Positions 42,255-51,140 of a DNA stretch of 64,000 bases are shown piece after piece. The notes under the pieces were generated by a model that saw only the letters and a program-made list of their open reading frames with translations, was not told the DNA's origin and did no database searches. How positions within the stretch are numbered: position 1 is the stretch's first letter; each line of letters opens with the position of its first letter. The translations under genes were made by a program, and so were the position numbers. Origin of the DNA: Bacteroidetes bacterium HGW-Bacteroidetes-4 (GTDB taxonomy: Bacteria > Bacteroidota > Bacteroidia > Bacteroidales > SZUA-534); assembly GCA_002840905.1 (NCBI GenBank), contig PHDD01000017.1:1-64000 (forward strand), given 5' to 3'.

Positions 42255-43604
42255 ATGAACATTACAAGAGAGAACATTGACGAATTGAATGCCATCATTA
42301 AAGTGAAGGTTGAAAAAAACGACTATGCCGAATCTGTGGAAAAAGTTTTACGCGATTATCGTAAAAAAGCCAGCATCAAAGGGTTCCGTCCGGGAATGGC
42401 TCCAATGGGTATGGTTAAAAAATTGTACGGTAAATCGGTTTTACTCGACGAAGTAAACAAAATTGTTTCGGAAAACCTGACCAAACACCTGGTTGACGAA
42501 AAATTAGATATTCTGGGAGAACCCCTTCCGAGCATTAATGCAGAATCTGACCTTGATTTCGACACAAAAGAAGACTTTGAATTTGCTTTTGATATAGCTT
42601 TTCAACCGGCTTTTGATATGAAACTGTCGAAACGTGATAAGATTACTTATTACGAGATTGAAGTGGACGAAACCATGATTCAGGAATCGATAGAAAATCA
42701 CAAATCGCGTTTTGGCGAAACCTCCGAAGCTGATATGGTGGAAGCAAAGGATTTGGTTAAAGGAAAATTTGAACAATTGGATACCGACGGAAACCTGCTC
42801 GAAGATGGCATATTTACCGAAGACAGTTTGTTTGCTGTTGATCGCATTGAAGAAGAGAACATTCGTGCTTTGGTAATTGGTGCAAAAAAAGACGACATAA
42901 TTGATTTTGAACTGAAAAAAGCCTTTGCAAATACCACCGATTTGGCTTCGATGTTAAGAATCGATAAAGAAGTTGCTGAACAATTGGAAGGAAACTTCCG
43001 CTTTACTGTTCAAAGCATTAGTCGTCACCAACCCGCCGAAGTAAATCAGGAACTTTTTGATAAAGTTTATGGTGAAGGAACCATTGCTTCAGAAAAAGAA
43101 TATAAAAACAAGATTGTTGAAGAAATAAAAGCCAGTTTTGTTTCATCGAGCGATTACAAGTTTTTAATGGATGCCAAAGAAAAACTGGTTAGCAAAGCCG
43201 ATTTAAAATTACCCGATGCTTTTCTGAAACGTTGGTTGGTAGCTGCCAACAAAGAATTAACCACAGAGTCGGTGGAAAAAGATTATCCGCTGATGCAAGC
43301 CGATTTGGCCTGGCAGCTGATAAAAAATAAAATTACCGAAGAGCAGGCACTCAAAATGGAAGAAAATGAATTGCTCGATTTTGCCAAGCAGTCGGTTTTA
43401 ATGCAGTTTCGACAATATGGCCTGATGCATATTCCTGACGAGCAATTAGAGGCTTATGCCAAACAAACACTAACTAACGAAGACGAGCGACGCAAAATGG
43501 TGGATCGCATCTTTGAACAAAAAATTGTAGAATACCTGAAAGAAACCATTAAAGTGGAAAACAAAGAGGTTTCGATGAAAGAATTTGAAGAATTGTTTAA
43601 ATAA
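42255..43604 (+). CDS. tig: Trigger factor (ribosome-associated chaperone / PPIase)
   Basis: Binds the ribosome exit tunnel and shields nascent chains. 449 residues. The N-terminal ribosome-binding block reads KASIKGFRPGMAPMGMVKKLYG near residues 36-57, close to the GFRxGKxP signature. The middle PPIase-like domain and the alpha-helical C-terminal domain (FDKVYGEGTIASEKEYKNKI; PDAFLKRWL) follow. Bacteroidetes trigger factors diverge in the PPIase part, as here. Start ATG 42255. Followed in order by clpP and clpX, the classic tig-clpP-clpX arrangement. Confidence 0.95.
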   Translation: MNITRENIDELNAIIKVKVEKNDYAESVEKVLRDYRKKASIKGFRPGMAPMGMVKKLYGKSVLLDEVNKIVSENLTKHLVDEKLDILGEPLPSINAESDLDFDTKEDFEFAFDIAFQPAFDMKLSKRDKITYYEIEVDETMIQESIENHKSRFGETSEADMVEAKDLVKGKFEQLDTDGNLLEDGIFTEDSLFAVDRIEEENIRALVIGAKKDDIIDFELKKAFANTTDLASMLRIDKEVAEQLEGNFRFTVQSISRHQPAEVNQELFDKVYGEGTIASEKEYKNKIVEEIKASFVSSSDYKFLMDAKEKLVSKADLKLPDAFLKRWLVAANKELTTESVEKDYPLMQADLAWQLIKNKITEEQALKMEENELLDFAKQSVLMQFRQYGLMHIPDEQLEAYAKQTLTNEDERRKMVDRIFEQKIVEYLKETIKVENKEVSMKEFEELFK

Positions 43605-43696
43605 TAAAGGTTAAGTTCACGCGTTAATTTTGAGAGTGGTGATTTATTTGACCCAAAAAATGCTAAATTGTAACCTTAATTTTAAAAATAACTCTT

Positions 43697-44374
43697 ATGA
43701 TTCCACACGACGAATTTAGAAAATATGCAACCAAACATGCGGGCATCAGTAGCTCAGCATACGACAGATTTGCCCGGGTAAACAGCAGTTACATTACCCC
43801 CAATATTATTGAAGAACGGCAATTGAACATTGCTTCAATGGATGTTTTTTCCCGTTTGATGATGGATCGCATTATTTTTCTGGGAGTTCCCATCGACGAC
43901 GATGTTGCCAACATTATTCAGGCGCAATTGCTTTTCCTGGAATCGACCGATCCCGATAAAGACATTTCAATTTACTTTAACACTCCGGGTGGTTCGGTTT
44001 ATGCCGGTTTGGGCATTTATGATACCATGCAGTACATTAATCCGGAGATTAACACCATCTGCACCGGAATGGCCGCTTCGATGGGTGCCGTATTGTTAAC
44101 TGCAGGAACTAAAGGAAAACGTTCGGCTTTACCTCACTCGCGAGTGATGATTCACCAACCCATGGGTGGGGCGCAAGGTCAGGTTTCGGATATCGAAATT
44201 ACCGCACGTGAGATTATTAAACTGAAAAATGAGTTGTACCAGATTATTTCAAAACACTCGGGAAATCCTTTTGAGCGTATTGAAAAAGACTCGGATCGCG
44301 ATTACTGGATGACGGCAATTGAAGCTAAGGAGTACGGAATGATTGATGAAATTCTGGAACGCAAGAAAGATTAA
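43697..44374 (+). CDS. clpP: ATP-dependent Clp protease proteolytic subunit
   Basis: Tetradecameric serine peptidase working with ClpX. 225 residues; the catalytic triad is visible as Ser128 (GMAASMGAVLL), His153 (RVMIHQPMGGA) and Asp202 (RDYWM). The N terminus is ~25 residues longer than in E. coli, which is normal in this phylum and may be a propeptide. A TTTG at 43647-43650 with a TAAATTG shortly after could be its promoter (one base short of consensus). Ends before a terminator. Confidence 0.97.
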   Translation: MIPHDEFRKYATKHAGISSSAYDRFARVNSSYITPNIIEERQLNIASMDVFSRLMMDRIIFLGVPIDDDVANIIQAQLLFLESTDPDKDISIYFNTPGGSVYAGLGIYDTMQYINPEINTICTGMAASMGAVLLTAGTKGKRSALPHSRVMIHQPMGGAQGQVSDIEITAREIIKLKNELYQIISKHSGNPFERIEKDSDRDYWMTAIEAKEYGMIDEILERKKD

Positions 44375-44410
44375 TTACATAATTAATTGATTATAAAGTA
44401 TAATTGAAAA

Positions 44411-44448
44411 TAGATTCCTAGCTTTGCAGAAGGAATCTATTTTTTTAT
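44411..44448 (+). terminator. Rho-independent terminator between clpP and clpX
   Basis: 9-bp perfect stem TAGATTCCT/AGGAATCTA (44411-44419 with 44431-44439), 11-base loop, then a T run. It would separate clpP and clpX transcription at least partly. Confidence 0.75.
44419..44426 (+). promoter_or_regulatory. Candidate -7 promoter element (TAGCTTTG) for clpX, inside the terminator loop
   Basis: Full TAnnTTTG match located in the loop of the clpP terminator hairpin, 73 bases before the clpX ATG. TTG candidates lie 12 and 29 bases upstream, neither ideal. Confidence 0.35.
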
Positions 44449-44498
44449 TTTTATCCAACCTTTTAAAGGTAAATCACATCTGAAGAGAAAAAGTTGTT

Positions 44499-45716
44499 AT
44501 GGAGAAATGTTCGTTTTGCGGAAGAGAGAAAAAAGATGTCAATTTGCTGATTGCCGGTATCTCGGGTCACATATGCGATAGCTGTATAAACCAGGCTTAT
44601 GAAATTATTGAAGAGGAATTAAAAACTACCAGTGATTTCGATTTTAACAGCGTTAAATTATTAAAACCCAAAGAGATTAAAGCCTTTCTCGATCAATACG
44701 TAGTTGGTCAGGACGATGCAAAACGATACCTTTCGGTGGCTGTTTACAATCATTACAAACGTTTGGCTCAGGTAAAAAGCAAAAAAGACGATGTGGAGAT
44801 TGAAAAATCGAACATTGTTTTAGTGGGTGAAACCGGAACCGGAAAAACTTTATTGGCCCGAACCATAGCAAAAATGTTGCATGTTCCGTTTACCATTGTC
44901 GATGCAACGGTTTTAACTGAAGCCGGTTATGTGGGCGAAGATATTGAAAGTATTTTAACCCGGCTTTTGCAAGCTGCCGATTATGATGTGAGTGCTGCTG
45001 AACGGGGAATTGTTTTTATCGATGAAATTGATAAAATTGCCCGTAAAGGCGATAATCCTTCCATTACACGCGATGTTTCGGGCGAAGGAGTACAACAGGG
45101 CTTATTAAAACTACTCGAAGGTTCAGTTATTAATGTGCCACCACAAGGCGGACGCAAACATCCTGAACAAAAAATGATTCCGGTGAACACAAAAAACGTT
45201 CTGTTTATCTGCGGTGGTGCTTTCGATGGCATCGAGAAAAAAATATCGCAACGTTTAAATACGCAGGTAGTTGGTTTTGGTGGTTCCGATCAACGCGATC
45301 GGGTCGACCGCAAAAATGTGTTGCAATACATTGCTCCCCAGGATTTAAAAAGTTTTGGTTTAATTCCCGAAATTATTGGTCGTTTGCCAGTTTTAACTTA
45401 CCTGAATCCGCTCGATAAAGAAACCTTGCGCCTGATTCTTACCGAACCTAAAAACGCCATCATCAAACAGTACGAAAAACTGTTTGAGATTGACCACATC
45501 AAACTTTCGTTCGACGAAGAATGCTTTGATTTTATAGTTGAAAAAGCAGTGGAATATAAATTGGGAGCCCGTGGCTTGCGTTCAATTTGTGAAGTAATAA
45601 TTAATGATGCCATGTTTGAACTTCCATCGGAAGAAGTGCATGAGTTTAATGTTACACTGGAATATGCCAAACAGAAATTAAGCAAAGCCAATTTGAGCAA
45701 ATTAAAGGTAGCCTAA
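44499..45716 (+). CDS. clpX: ATP-dependent Clp protease ATP-binding subunit ClpX
   Basis: AAA+ unfoldase that feeds ClpP. 405 residues. Zinc finger with Cys4, Cys7, Cys26, Cys29; [13 protein letters not shown]; Walker A GETGTGKT near 110-117; Walker [10 protein letters not shown]; sensor and pore region with [10 protein letters not shown]; ClpX-specific [10 protein letters not shown] loop ([15 protein letters not shown]). Complete. Starts at ATG 44499, 125 bases after clpP. Confidence 0.97.
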   Translation: MEKCSFCGREKKDVNLLIAGISGHICDSCINQAYEIIEEELKTTSDFDFNSVKLLKPKEIKAFLDQYVVGQDDAKRYLSVAVYNHYKRLAQVKSKKDDVEIEKSNIVLVGETGTGKTLLARTIAKMLHVPFTIVDATVLTEAGYVGEDIESILTRLLQAADYDVSAAERGIVFIDEIDKIARKGDNPSITRDVSGEGVQQGLLKLLEGSVINVPPQGGRKHPEQKMIPVNTKNVLFICGGAFDGIEKKISQRLNTQVVGFGGSDQRDRVDRKNVLQYIAPQDLKSFGLIPEIIGRLPVLTYLNPLDKETLRLILTEPKNAIIKQYEKLFEIDHIKLSFDEECFDFIVEKAVEYKLGARGLRSICEVIINDAMFELPSEEVHEFNVTLEYAKQKLSKANLSKLKVA

Positions 45717-45736
45717 AACATTTTTTAAATATTTTT

Positions 45737-45770
45737 AAACCCCTTTTCCTTTTTGGTCGAGGGGTTTTTT
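45737..45770 (+). terminator. Terminator of clpX
   Basis: 8-bp stem AAACCCCT/AGGGGTTT (45737-45744 with 45760-45767), T-rich loop and a closing T run. It just overlaps the end of the convergent gene at 45769. Confidence 0.8.
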
Positions 45771-46851
45771 ATGGAGTATAGGTTTTATTGTTGTAAAATA
45801 TCTTGGTGGTATTCATTCCTTCGTTAAAAATAACCACATTCCGCAATACCTGAAAATGGTTTATTTGTTCGTACGACAGGGTTTTATGTTCACCTTTTGT
45901 AAACAGTTGTAAATTTCCGTTTTGATCGATATAGGCAATGGAGTTGTCGTTAATTTTATAGGATTCGGGAATGTAATTCTCAATCAAATAATTCTGACCT
46001 TCATAAAAAGCAAATAGTTGATTCTGTTGATGATAAACCAACATATTGTATTTTAATTCGTAGTAGTCGGGACTGTAAGGGGTGATGGTGTAAATAGCTC
46101 CTTTATCAAAGAGTTTAAAATCGCCCGTATTGCTAATAAAAGCAACTTTTTCGTAAGCAACCTGAAACGATTCGGGTTTAAAAGTTTCGATGGTTTGTAA
46201 CTCGTTTTCGTAAAAAACCTGCAGGTAATCTGTTAATGGATCGATAAAAGCCAGGATATTTCTGCCCACTTCAATAGAAGGAACCACGTTGGTTTTCATT
46301 AAATCGAAAACCTGATTTTGGTAAAATATTTTAAAATTTTCGTAAGCATCAATGTAAGCCAGCATGTTGGGGCCGGTTTTAAACAGATTAATGGACTCAT
46401 GCAACAATCCGTCTTCGAGGGTAATTATTTTACCCTTATAATAAACCTGAAAATAATGGTTAAAGGTATCGAAAAAGGCAATTATACTATCGTTGGAATG
46501 GAATTCACCCGTGTATTTCGAGAGGAGCACCTTATTCCCGCCATCGAAAGCAAAAAGCTGGGAGCCATTGGTGTACGAAACCAGATGATTAGTAACCTGG
46601 TATGAACTTATCAAAGGGGCTACTTCATAAGCAATGTGATTGTGGTAAATCTTAAAATTATTGCTGTTGGTAAGATAAGCAATACAATTGTCGCCCGTTG
46701 CAAACGATAAAACCGGAAGGTGCTCCAGTTGCCTTATTTTTCCATCATCGAAAACAAAAAAACGACTTTGGTAATCAGAAAAAGCAGCCATGTTTTGCGA
46801 AAAGCTAAAAAGCCAGGTGCACAAAAAGAAAACGGAAAAAGCAATCCTCAT
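45769..46851 (-). CDS. Secreted protein built of nine ~35-residue repeats, unknown function
   Basis: 360 residues from ATG 46851; a TTG at 46872 is open but lies in the -7 element, so the ATG is chosen. Signal peptide MRIAFSVFFLCTWLFSFSQ. The rest is a chain of about nine units following [FL]-x-[IVL]-[FY]-x-x-G-x(5)-L-x(5-9)-[SF]-x-[VL]-x(4)-[IV]-[AV]-[YF]-x(6-8), for example FQVYYKGKIITL, FKIFYQNQVFDL, LQVFYENELQTI, FKLFDKGAIYTI and LQLFTKGEHKTL. The spacing and strand pattern suggest a beta-propeller or similar repeat fold. Aromatic-rich, no catalytic motif seen. Not a family I can name. Single gene with a near-ideal promoter. Confidence 0.78.
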   Translation of the reverse strand: MRIAFSVFFLCTWLFSFSQNMAAFSDYQSRFFVFDDGKIRQLEHLPVLSFATGDNCIAYLTNSNNFKIYHNHIAYEVAPLISSYQVTNHLVSYTNGSQLFAFDGGNKVLLSKYTGEFHSNDSIIAFFDTFNHYFQVYYKGKIITLEDGLLHESINLFKTGPNMLAYIDAYENFKIFYQNQVFDLMKTNVVPSIEVGRNILAFIDPLTDYLQVFYENELQTIETFKPESFQVAYEKVAFISNTGDFKLFDKGAIYTITPYSPDYYELKYNMLVYHQQNQLFAFYEGQNYLIENYIPESYKINDNSIAYIDQNGNLQLFTKGEHKTLSYEQINHFQVLRNVVIFNEGMNTTKIFYNNKTYTP

Positions 46852-46869
46852 TTTTATTCGATTTGCTAT

Positions 46870-46901
46870 CAAATATAAGGTAAAGCCCGCTTTTATTCAA
46901 A
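46870..46901 (-). promoter_or_regulatory. Bacteroidetes promoter (TTTG-N20-TATATTTG) for the nine-repeat gene
   Basis: On the minus strand TTTG (46898-46901) is followed by 20 bases and TATATTTG (46870-46877). Ideal match; predicted start near 46864, leader about 13 bases to ATG 46851. Confidence 0.65.
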
Positions 46902-46910
46902 AGATATTTG

Positions 46911-47486
46911 TCAGGCTCTAATGATTTTAATTCCTCCGTTTGTTTCTACCTTTATAATTCCCGATGGAGCCGCTTTTTTTATATCATCCTGACGGTACTC
47001 AACCACATAATCAACCTGCGAAATCAGTGTTTCACTAATCTCGTCGAAAATAGCGGGCGATGGCTCTCCGCTAAAATTTGCCGAAGTAGATACTATGGGT
47101 TTTTTAAACTGTCTGATGAGTTGCCTGCAAAATGCTTCGTTAACCACGCGAATTCCAACACTTCTATCTTCCTGGTTGATTGCATTTTCTGCCAGATTTT
47201 TTGCGCCTTCCAGAATCAGGGTCAGGGGTTTGTCGGCCAGTTCCATCAAATCGAAAGCAATATCGGGCACCTCTTCAATATAACTGTTGATTCGGTTGGG
47301 TGTATCAACCAAAATAATCATCGATTTATTGTCGGCACGCCGTTTTAAGTTGTAGATTTTTTTTACAGCTTCCTGATTGGTCGCATCGCAACCTAAGCCC
47401 CAGATGGTATCGGTGGGGTAAAGAATTACTCCACCACTGCGGAGCACTTCGAGCGCTTTAGCTATATCGGGTTTAAAATCGGTCAT
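46911..47486 (-). CDS. YrdC/Sua5-family L-threonylcarbamoyladenylate synthase
   Basis: 191 residues. Makes threonylcarbamoyl-AMP for the t6A tRNA modification. GGVILYPTDTIWGLGCDATN near residues 16-35 and IYNLKRRADNKSMIILVD are the YrdC substrate-binding blocks; SVGIRVVNEAFCRQLI and IVSTSANFSGEPSP complete the fold. The single-domain length fits TsaC/YciO rather than the longer Sua5. Of those, the KRxxxK...S pattern (KRRADNKSM) suits TsaC, but separating TsaC from YciO by eye is not certain. Confidence 0.88.
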   Translation of the reverse strand: MTDFKPDIAKALEVLRSGGVILYPTDTIWGLGCDATNQEAVKKIYNLKRRADNKSMIILVDTPNRINSYIEEVPDIAFDLMELADKPLTLILEGAKNLAENAINQEDRSVGIRVVNEAFCRQLIRQFKKPIVSTSANFSGEPSPAIFDEISETLISQVDYVVEYRQDDIKKAAPSGIIKVETNGGIKIIRA

Positions 47487-47580
47487 CTGAAAACATTGAT
47501 ATTAAAGATGTAGTTTAAAGGCAAATGCAAAATATGGCTACTGTGGTTAACCGTTTTTTATTTTATTTGAAAGCGTTGGG

Positions 47581-48399
47581 TTAAACAGCTACATCGTATT
47601 CGCGCAGGGCGTTGTTTAGCGATGTTTTTTTGTCGGTACTTTCTTTACGTGTTCCAATAATTAAAGCACAAGGCACCTGAAATTCACCGGCAGGGAATTT
47701 TTTGGTATAAGAACCCGGAATTACCACTGAACGTGGCGGAACATAACCTTTGAATTCTTTAGCTTCAGCAGAAGTTACGTCAATAATTCTGGTTGAATTG
47801 GTAATTACTACATTTGCTCCCAAAACGGCTTCTTTTCCAATGTGCGCCCCTTCAACAATAATACAGCGCGAACCAATAAAGCAATTATCTTCGATAATTA
47901 CCGGAGCGGCCTGAACAGGTTCCAGTACACCACCGATGCCTACACCACCGCTTAAATGAACATTTTTACCTATTTGCGCGCAAGAGCCCACCGTTGCCCA
48001 GGTGTCGACCATGGTGCCGCTGTCAACATAAGCGCCAATATTAACATACGAGGGCATTAAAATTACACCGGGAGCCAGGTAAGCTCCTTCGCGTGCCAGA
48101 CCATGAGGAACTACTCGTACCTGCTGTGCAGCGTAGTTTTTCTTTAAAGCAATCTTATCGTGAAATTCAAAAGGTCCCAGTTCAATGGTTTCCATTTTAC
48201 TGATGGGAAAAAACAGAATTACCGCTTTTTTAACCCATTCATTTACCTTCCATTCGCCATTATCGAGTGGTTCGGCAACACGCAATAAACCCTTATCCAG
48301 TAAATCAATTACTTGTTTAATGCTTTCCTGTACACGCGATTCTTTTAGCTGGTCTCTGTTATCCCAGGCATGTTCAATTGTTGATTTTAATACTTCCAT
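47581..48399 (-). CDS. dapD: 2,3,4,5-tetrahydropyridine-2,6-dicarboxylate N-succinyltransferase
   Basis: Lysine and diaminopimelate biosynthesis, succinylase branch. 272 residues. The C-terminal half is a left-handed beta-helix of hexapeptide repeats (VHLSGGVGIGGVLEP, CIIVEGAHIGKEAVLGANVVI). MPSYVNIGAYVDSGTMVDTWATVG (in part) is the DapD signature. Normal length. Starts at ATG 48399. Confidence 0.96.
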   Translation of the reverse strand: MEVLKSTIEHAWDNRDQLKESRVQESIKQVIDLLDKGLLRVAEPLDNGEWKVNEWVKKAVILFFPISKMETIELGPFEFHDKIALKKNYAAQQVRVVPHGLAREGAYLAPGVILMPSYVNIGAYVDSGTMVDTWATVGSCAQIGKNVHLSGGVGIGGVLEPVQAAPVIIEDNCFIGSRCIIVEGAHIGKEAVLGANVVITNSTRIIDVTSAEAKEFKGYVPPRSVVIPGSYTKKFPAGEFQVPCALIIGTRKESTDKKTSLNNALREYDVAV

Positions 48400-48422
48400 T
48401 TTTTCTTTTTTTACAACAGATG

Positions 48423-48430
48423 CAAAAATA
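48423..48430 (-). promoter_or_regulatory. Candidate -7 promoter element (TATTTTTG) for dapD
   Basis: Full TAnnTTTG match on the minus strand, 24 bases before the dapD ATG. No well-spaced -33 box. The 314-base divergent spacer 48400-48713 otherwise holds a 7-bp hairpin (48587-48603, ATTGTTT/AAACAAT) and the cheW promoter candidate. Confidence 0.35.
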
Positions 48431-48645
48431 GTTAACTTAATCGATTATCTGGTTTGACAGATAAAAAAATCAATTTTCTTTAAATAAACCTTATTGATTT
48501 AAAGATTGAAACTACAACGGATAAAAAAGTTGCTTTTGGTTTTTTTTTGTAAAATTAGCTGTTTTTCAAACAAAGCCAGGGTTTTTATTGTTTATAAAAC
48601 AATCCTTTTAAAGTTTGACAACTTTTTATTGTTTTGAGCGTAGCA

Positions 48646-48653
48646 TACATTTG
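48646..48653 (+). promoter_or_regulatory. Candidate -7 promoter element (TACATTTG) for the CheW-like gene
   Basis: Full TAnnTTTG match 61 bases before ATG 48714. TTTG at 48633-48636 and 48614-48617 are spaced too near and too far for an ideal -33. Confidence 0.4.
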
Positions 48654-48713
48654 TAATTAGATATTTTTTACTAATTTGGCTTTTGAGCAAAGGTTAATTT
48701 AATACTACATGCC

Positions 48714-49220
48714 ATGGAAAAAGATAAGAAAGAAGAAATTAATGCGCATCTGATTTTTAAGATTGGAGAAGAAGATTTTGCAGCTAATGCCAGTAAGGTT
48801 CAGCGTATTCTTGAGTTACAACCCATAACTTCTATTCCTAAAGCTCAAAACTATATGAAGGGAGTTATCAATTTAATGGGGAAAGTTCTTCCGGTAATTG
48901 ATGCCCGCCTTAAAATGGGTTTGCCCGAAAAGGAACCCGACAACAACACTTGCATTGTAGTGTTAGAGATTCGAAAAGGAGGGAAAGTTGTTGAAACCGG
49001 TATCATTGTCGATGCCGTTCAAAGTGTAATCGACATTCAGAAAGAAGATATTAAAAACCCACCAGCATTGGGTGTTGAGGTTAACAGCGATTTTATCAGT
49101 GGTATGGTTGAGCAGGAAAATAAGTTTATCATGCTGCTCGATGTGGACAATGTTTTTTCATCTGAAGAAATTGTAACCCTTAAGGAAGTAGCTGATGCCG
49201 CTGTTATTGAAGAAAAATAA
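48714..49220 (+). CDS. CheW-like signalling adaptor
   Basis: 168 residues of one CheW domain: LIFKIGEEDFAANASKVQRILE, ITSIPKAQNYMKGVINLMGKVLPVID (in parts) and GMVEQENKFIMLLDVDNVF. CheW couples chemoreceptors to the CheA kinase. No CheA, receptor, CheY or CheR gene is in the window, so it is an orphan here and may serve a distant chemosensory or other array. Starts at ATG 48714; an overlapping ATG at 48709 is in another frame. Confidence 0.9.
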   Translation: MEKDKKEEINAHLIFKIGEEDFAANASKVQRILELQPITSIPKAQNYMKGVINLMGKVLPVIDARLKMGLPEKEPDNNTCIVVLEIRKGGKVVETGIIVDAVQSVIDIQKEDIKNPPALGVEVNSDFISGMVEQENKFIMLLDVDNVFSSEEIVTLKEVADAAVIEEK

Positions 49221-49236
49221 ATAAGAAATAACTATT

Positions 49237-49273
49237 AAAAAAAAGGTTGAACTTTGGGTACAACCTTTTTTTT
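49237..49273. terminator. Bidirectional terminator between the CheW-like gene and recJ
   Basis: 13-bp stem of eight A then GGTTG pairing with CAACC and eight T (49237-49249 with 49261-49273), 11-base loop. Serves the plus-strand CheW gene and the minus-strand recJ. Confidence 0.9.
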
Positions 49274-49279
49274 ATTTTA

Positions 49280-51004
49280 TTAGTTTACCTTTTTTGATGG
49301 TGCAATATCGCGCACTTTAATTTGAATTGACGTCTTTCCCCTGAAATTGTTTTCTTCTAAATTAAAACATACATCGAACGGTTGGCTGTTAACAATTGCA
49401 TCAAAATGAACCGACTGACGAAAAGCAATGGCTGGATAACTGTTTTTACTGTTTTCGTCAGAAAGATTTAGTTTCAAATGTTCACTGTCGGATCCTACAC
49501 ATTGGGCGTATCCGGTATCGATTACATTTTTTGCCACAAATATTGGGGTCATGTTACCCGGCCCAAAAGGTTCAAACTGTTCCAGCACCTTAAAAAACTT
49601 TTGGTTTATCTGGTTGAGTTGAATCACTTCGTCAACTTCAATCTTCTGAACCTCGCTTTCCGGTGTTATCATTTCCCGTACAGCTTTTTCAAAACACTGA
49701 ATAAAAGGTTCAACATTTTCCTCTTTTAAAGTTAATCCGGCAGCATACATGTGCCCTCCAAAATTTTCAAGCAAATCCTGGCATTGTTCAATGGCCTGGT
49801 ATAAATTGAATCTGCTTACTGAGCGGGCCGAACCGGTTACAAATCCGTTCGAGCGGGTTAAAATTATGGTAGGTTTGTAGTAATAATCAATAATTCGCGA
49901 TGCCACAATGCCAATTACCCCTTTGTGCCATTCGGGATTGTACAAAACCGTTGATTTGCGGGCTTGTAGCTCCGCATTTTCCTCAATCATGGCCAGCGCT
50001 TCTTTGGTAATATTCCCGTCGAACCATTTGCGTTCCTTATTATCTTCATCAATTTTTCCGGCCATGGCCGCAGCGTGCTCTTTTTCTTTGCAAACCAATA
50101 AATCGACCGAATAACGGCCTTGTTCCATTCGCCCGGCGGCATTAATACGTGGACCTACTTTAAAAACCAAGTCATTAATTTTTAGATTTCCTGGTTGAAT
50201 TTCAGCCACATCTAAAATAGCTTTTATCCCGATGCGGGGTTTTGAATTTAAACGTTTCAAACCGTAATAAGCCATTATGCGGTTCTCGTCAACAATAGGA
50301 ACAATATCGGATGCAATGCTTACCACAACCAAATCGAGGTAATGTTCAATTTTATAAAATGGAATGTTGTTTTGCGCGGCTATTGCCTGAATAAATTTGA
50401 ATCCTACACCACAAGCCGATAATTCTTTAAACGGATAATTGCAATCGGGTCGTTTAGGATCGAGTACAGCAACAGCAGCCGGAATTTCATCGCCCGGTTC
50501 GTGATGGTCGCATATTATAAAATCGATTCCTTTTTCGTTGGCATAATCAACTTTTTGAACGGCTTTTATGCCGCAGTCCAATGCAATTATCAGCGAGCAG
50601 CCTTTTTCTTTTGCGGTATCGATTCCTTTAATCGAAATGCCATAGCCTTCGTGGTAGCGGTCGGGAATGTAATAATGCAGGTTTTTTAATTTGTTTCTTA
50701 AGAAAGAATACATCATCGAAACCGAGGTGGTTCCATCTACATCGTAATCGCCATAAACCATAACTCCTTCCTGATTATTGATAGCCATTTCGAGACGGCT
50801 TACCGCCAAATGCATATCTTTCATTAAAAAGGGGTCGTATAAATCGTGAAGGTTGGGGCGGAAAAATTTTTTTGCTGCATCGAATGTTGTAATTCCCCGC
50901 TGAATAAGCAGGTTGGCAACGGGTTTACTTACATTAATTGCTGTTGAGAGTTCGTCAATAAGTTCATGGGAAGCCTCAGGCTTGATAATCCATTTTTTTT
51001 GCAT
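49280..51004 (-). CDS. recJ: Single-stranded-DNA-specific exonuclease RecJ
   Basis: 5'-3' exonuclease on single-stranded DNA in RecF repair and mismatch repair. 574 residues. DHH-family motifs: VYGDYDVDGTTSVSMMYSFL near 80-99 (motif I), IIALDCGI, ICDHHEPGDEIP (motif III with DHH), and the DHHA1 domain GHMYAAGLTLKEENVEPF. Complete. Starts at ATG 51004. The 136-base spacer to lipB (51005-51140) shows no clear promoter. Confidence 0.95.
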   Translation of the reverse strand: MQKKWIIKPEASHELIDELSTAINVSKPVANLLIQRGITTFDAAKKFFRPNLHDLYDPFLMKDMHLAVSRLEMAINNQEGVMVYGDYDVDGTTSVSMMYSFLRNKLKNLHYYIPDRYHEGYGISIKGIDTAKEKGCSLIIALDCGIKAVQKVDYANEKGIDFIICDHHEPGDEIPAAVAVLDPKRPDCNYPFKELSACGVGFKFIQAIAAQNNIPFYKIEHYLDLVVVSIASDIVPIVDENRIMAYYGLKRLNSKPRIGIKAILDVAEIQPGNLKINDLVFKVGPRINAAGRMEQGRYSVDLLVCKEKEHAAAMAGKIDEDNKERKWFDGNITKEALAMIEENAELQARKSTVLYNPEWHKGVIGIVASRIIDYYYKPTIILTRSNGFVTGSARSVSRFNLYQAIEQCQDLLENFGGHMYAAGLTLKEENVEPFIQCFEKAVREMITPESEVQKIEVDEVIQLNQINQKFFKVLEQFEPFGPGNMTPIFVAKNVIDTGYAQCVGSDSEHLKLNLSDENSKNSYPAIAFRQSVHFDAIVNSQPFDVCFNLEENNFRGKTSIQIKVRDIAPSKKVN

Positions 51005-51140
51005 GATAATATATTTAGTGCTGCACTAAAGCAGTCATTCCGATTCGAAAATGTTGTATGATTGAACGCACGAAATTACTAAAACTTGGTCTAAGAAAGG
51101 TGTTTTAGCGGGTAAGTTTTAGCAGGGGAACAGGCCGGTT

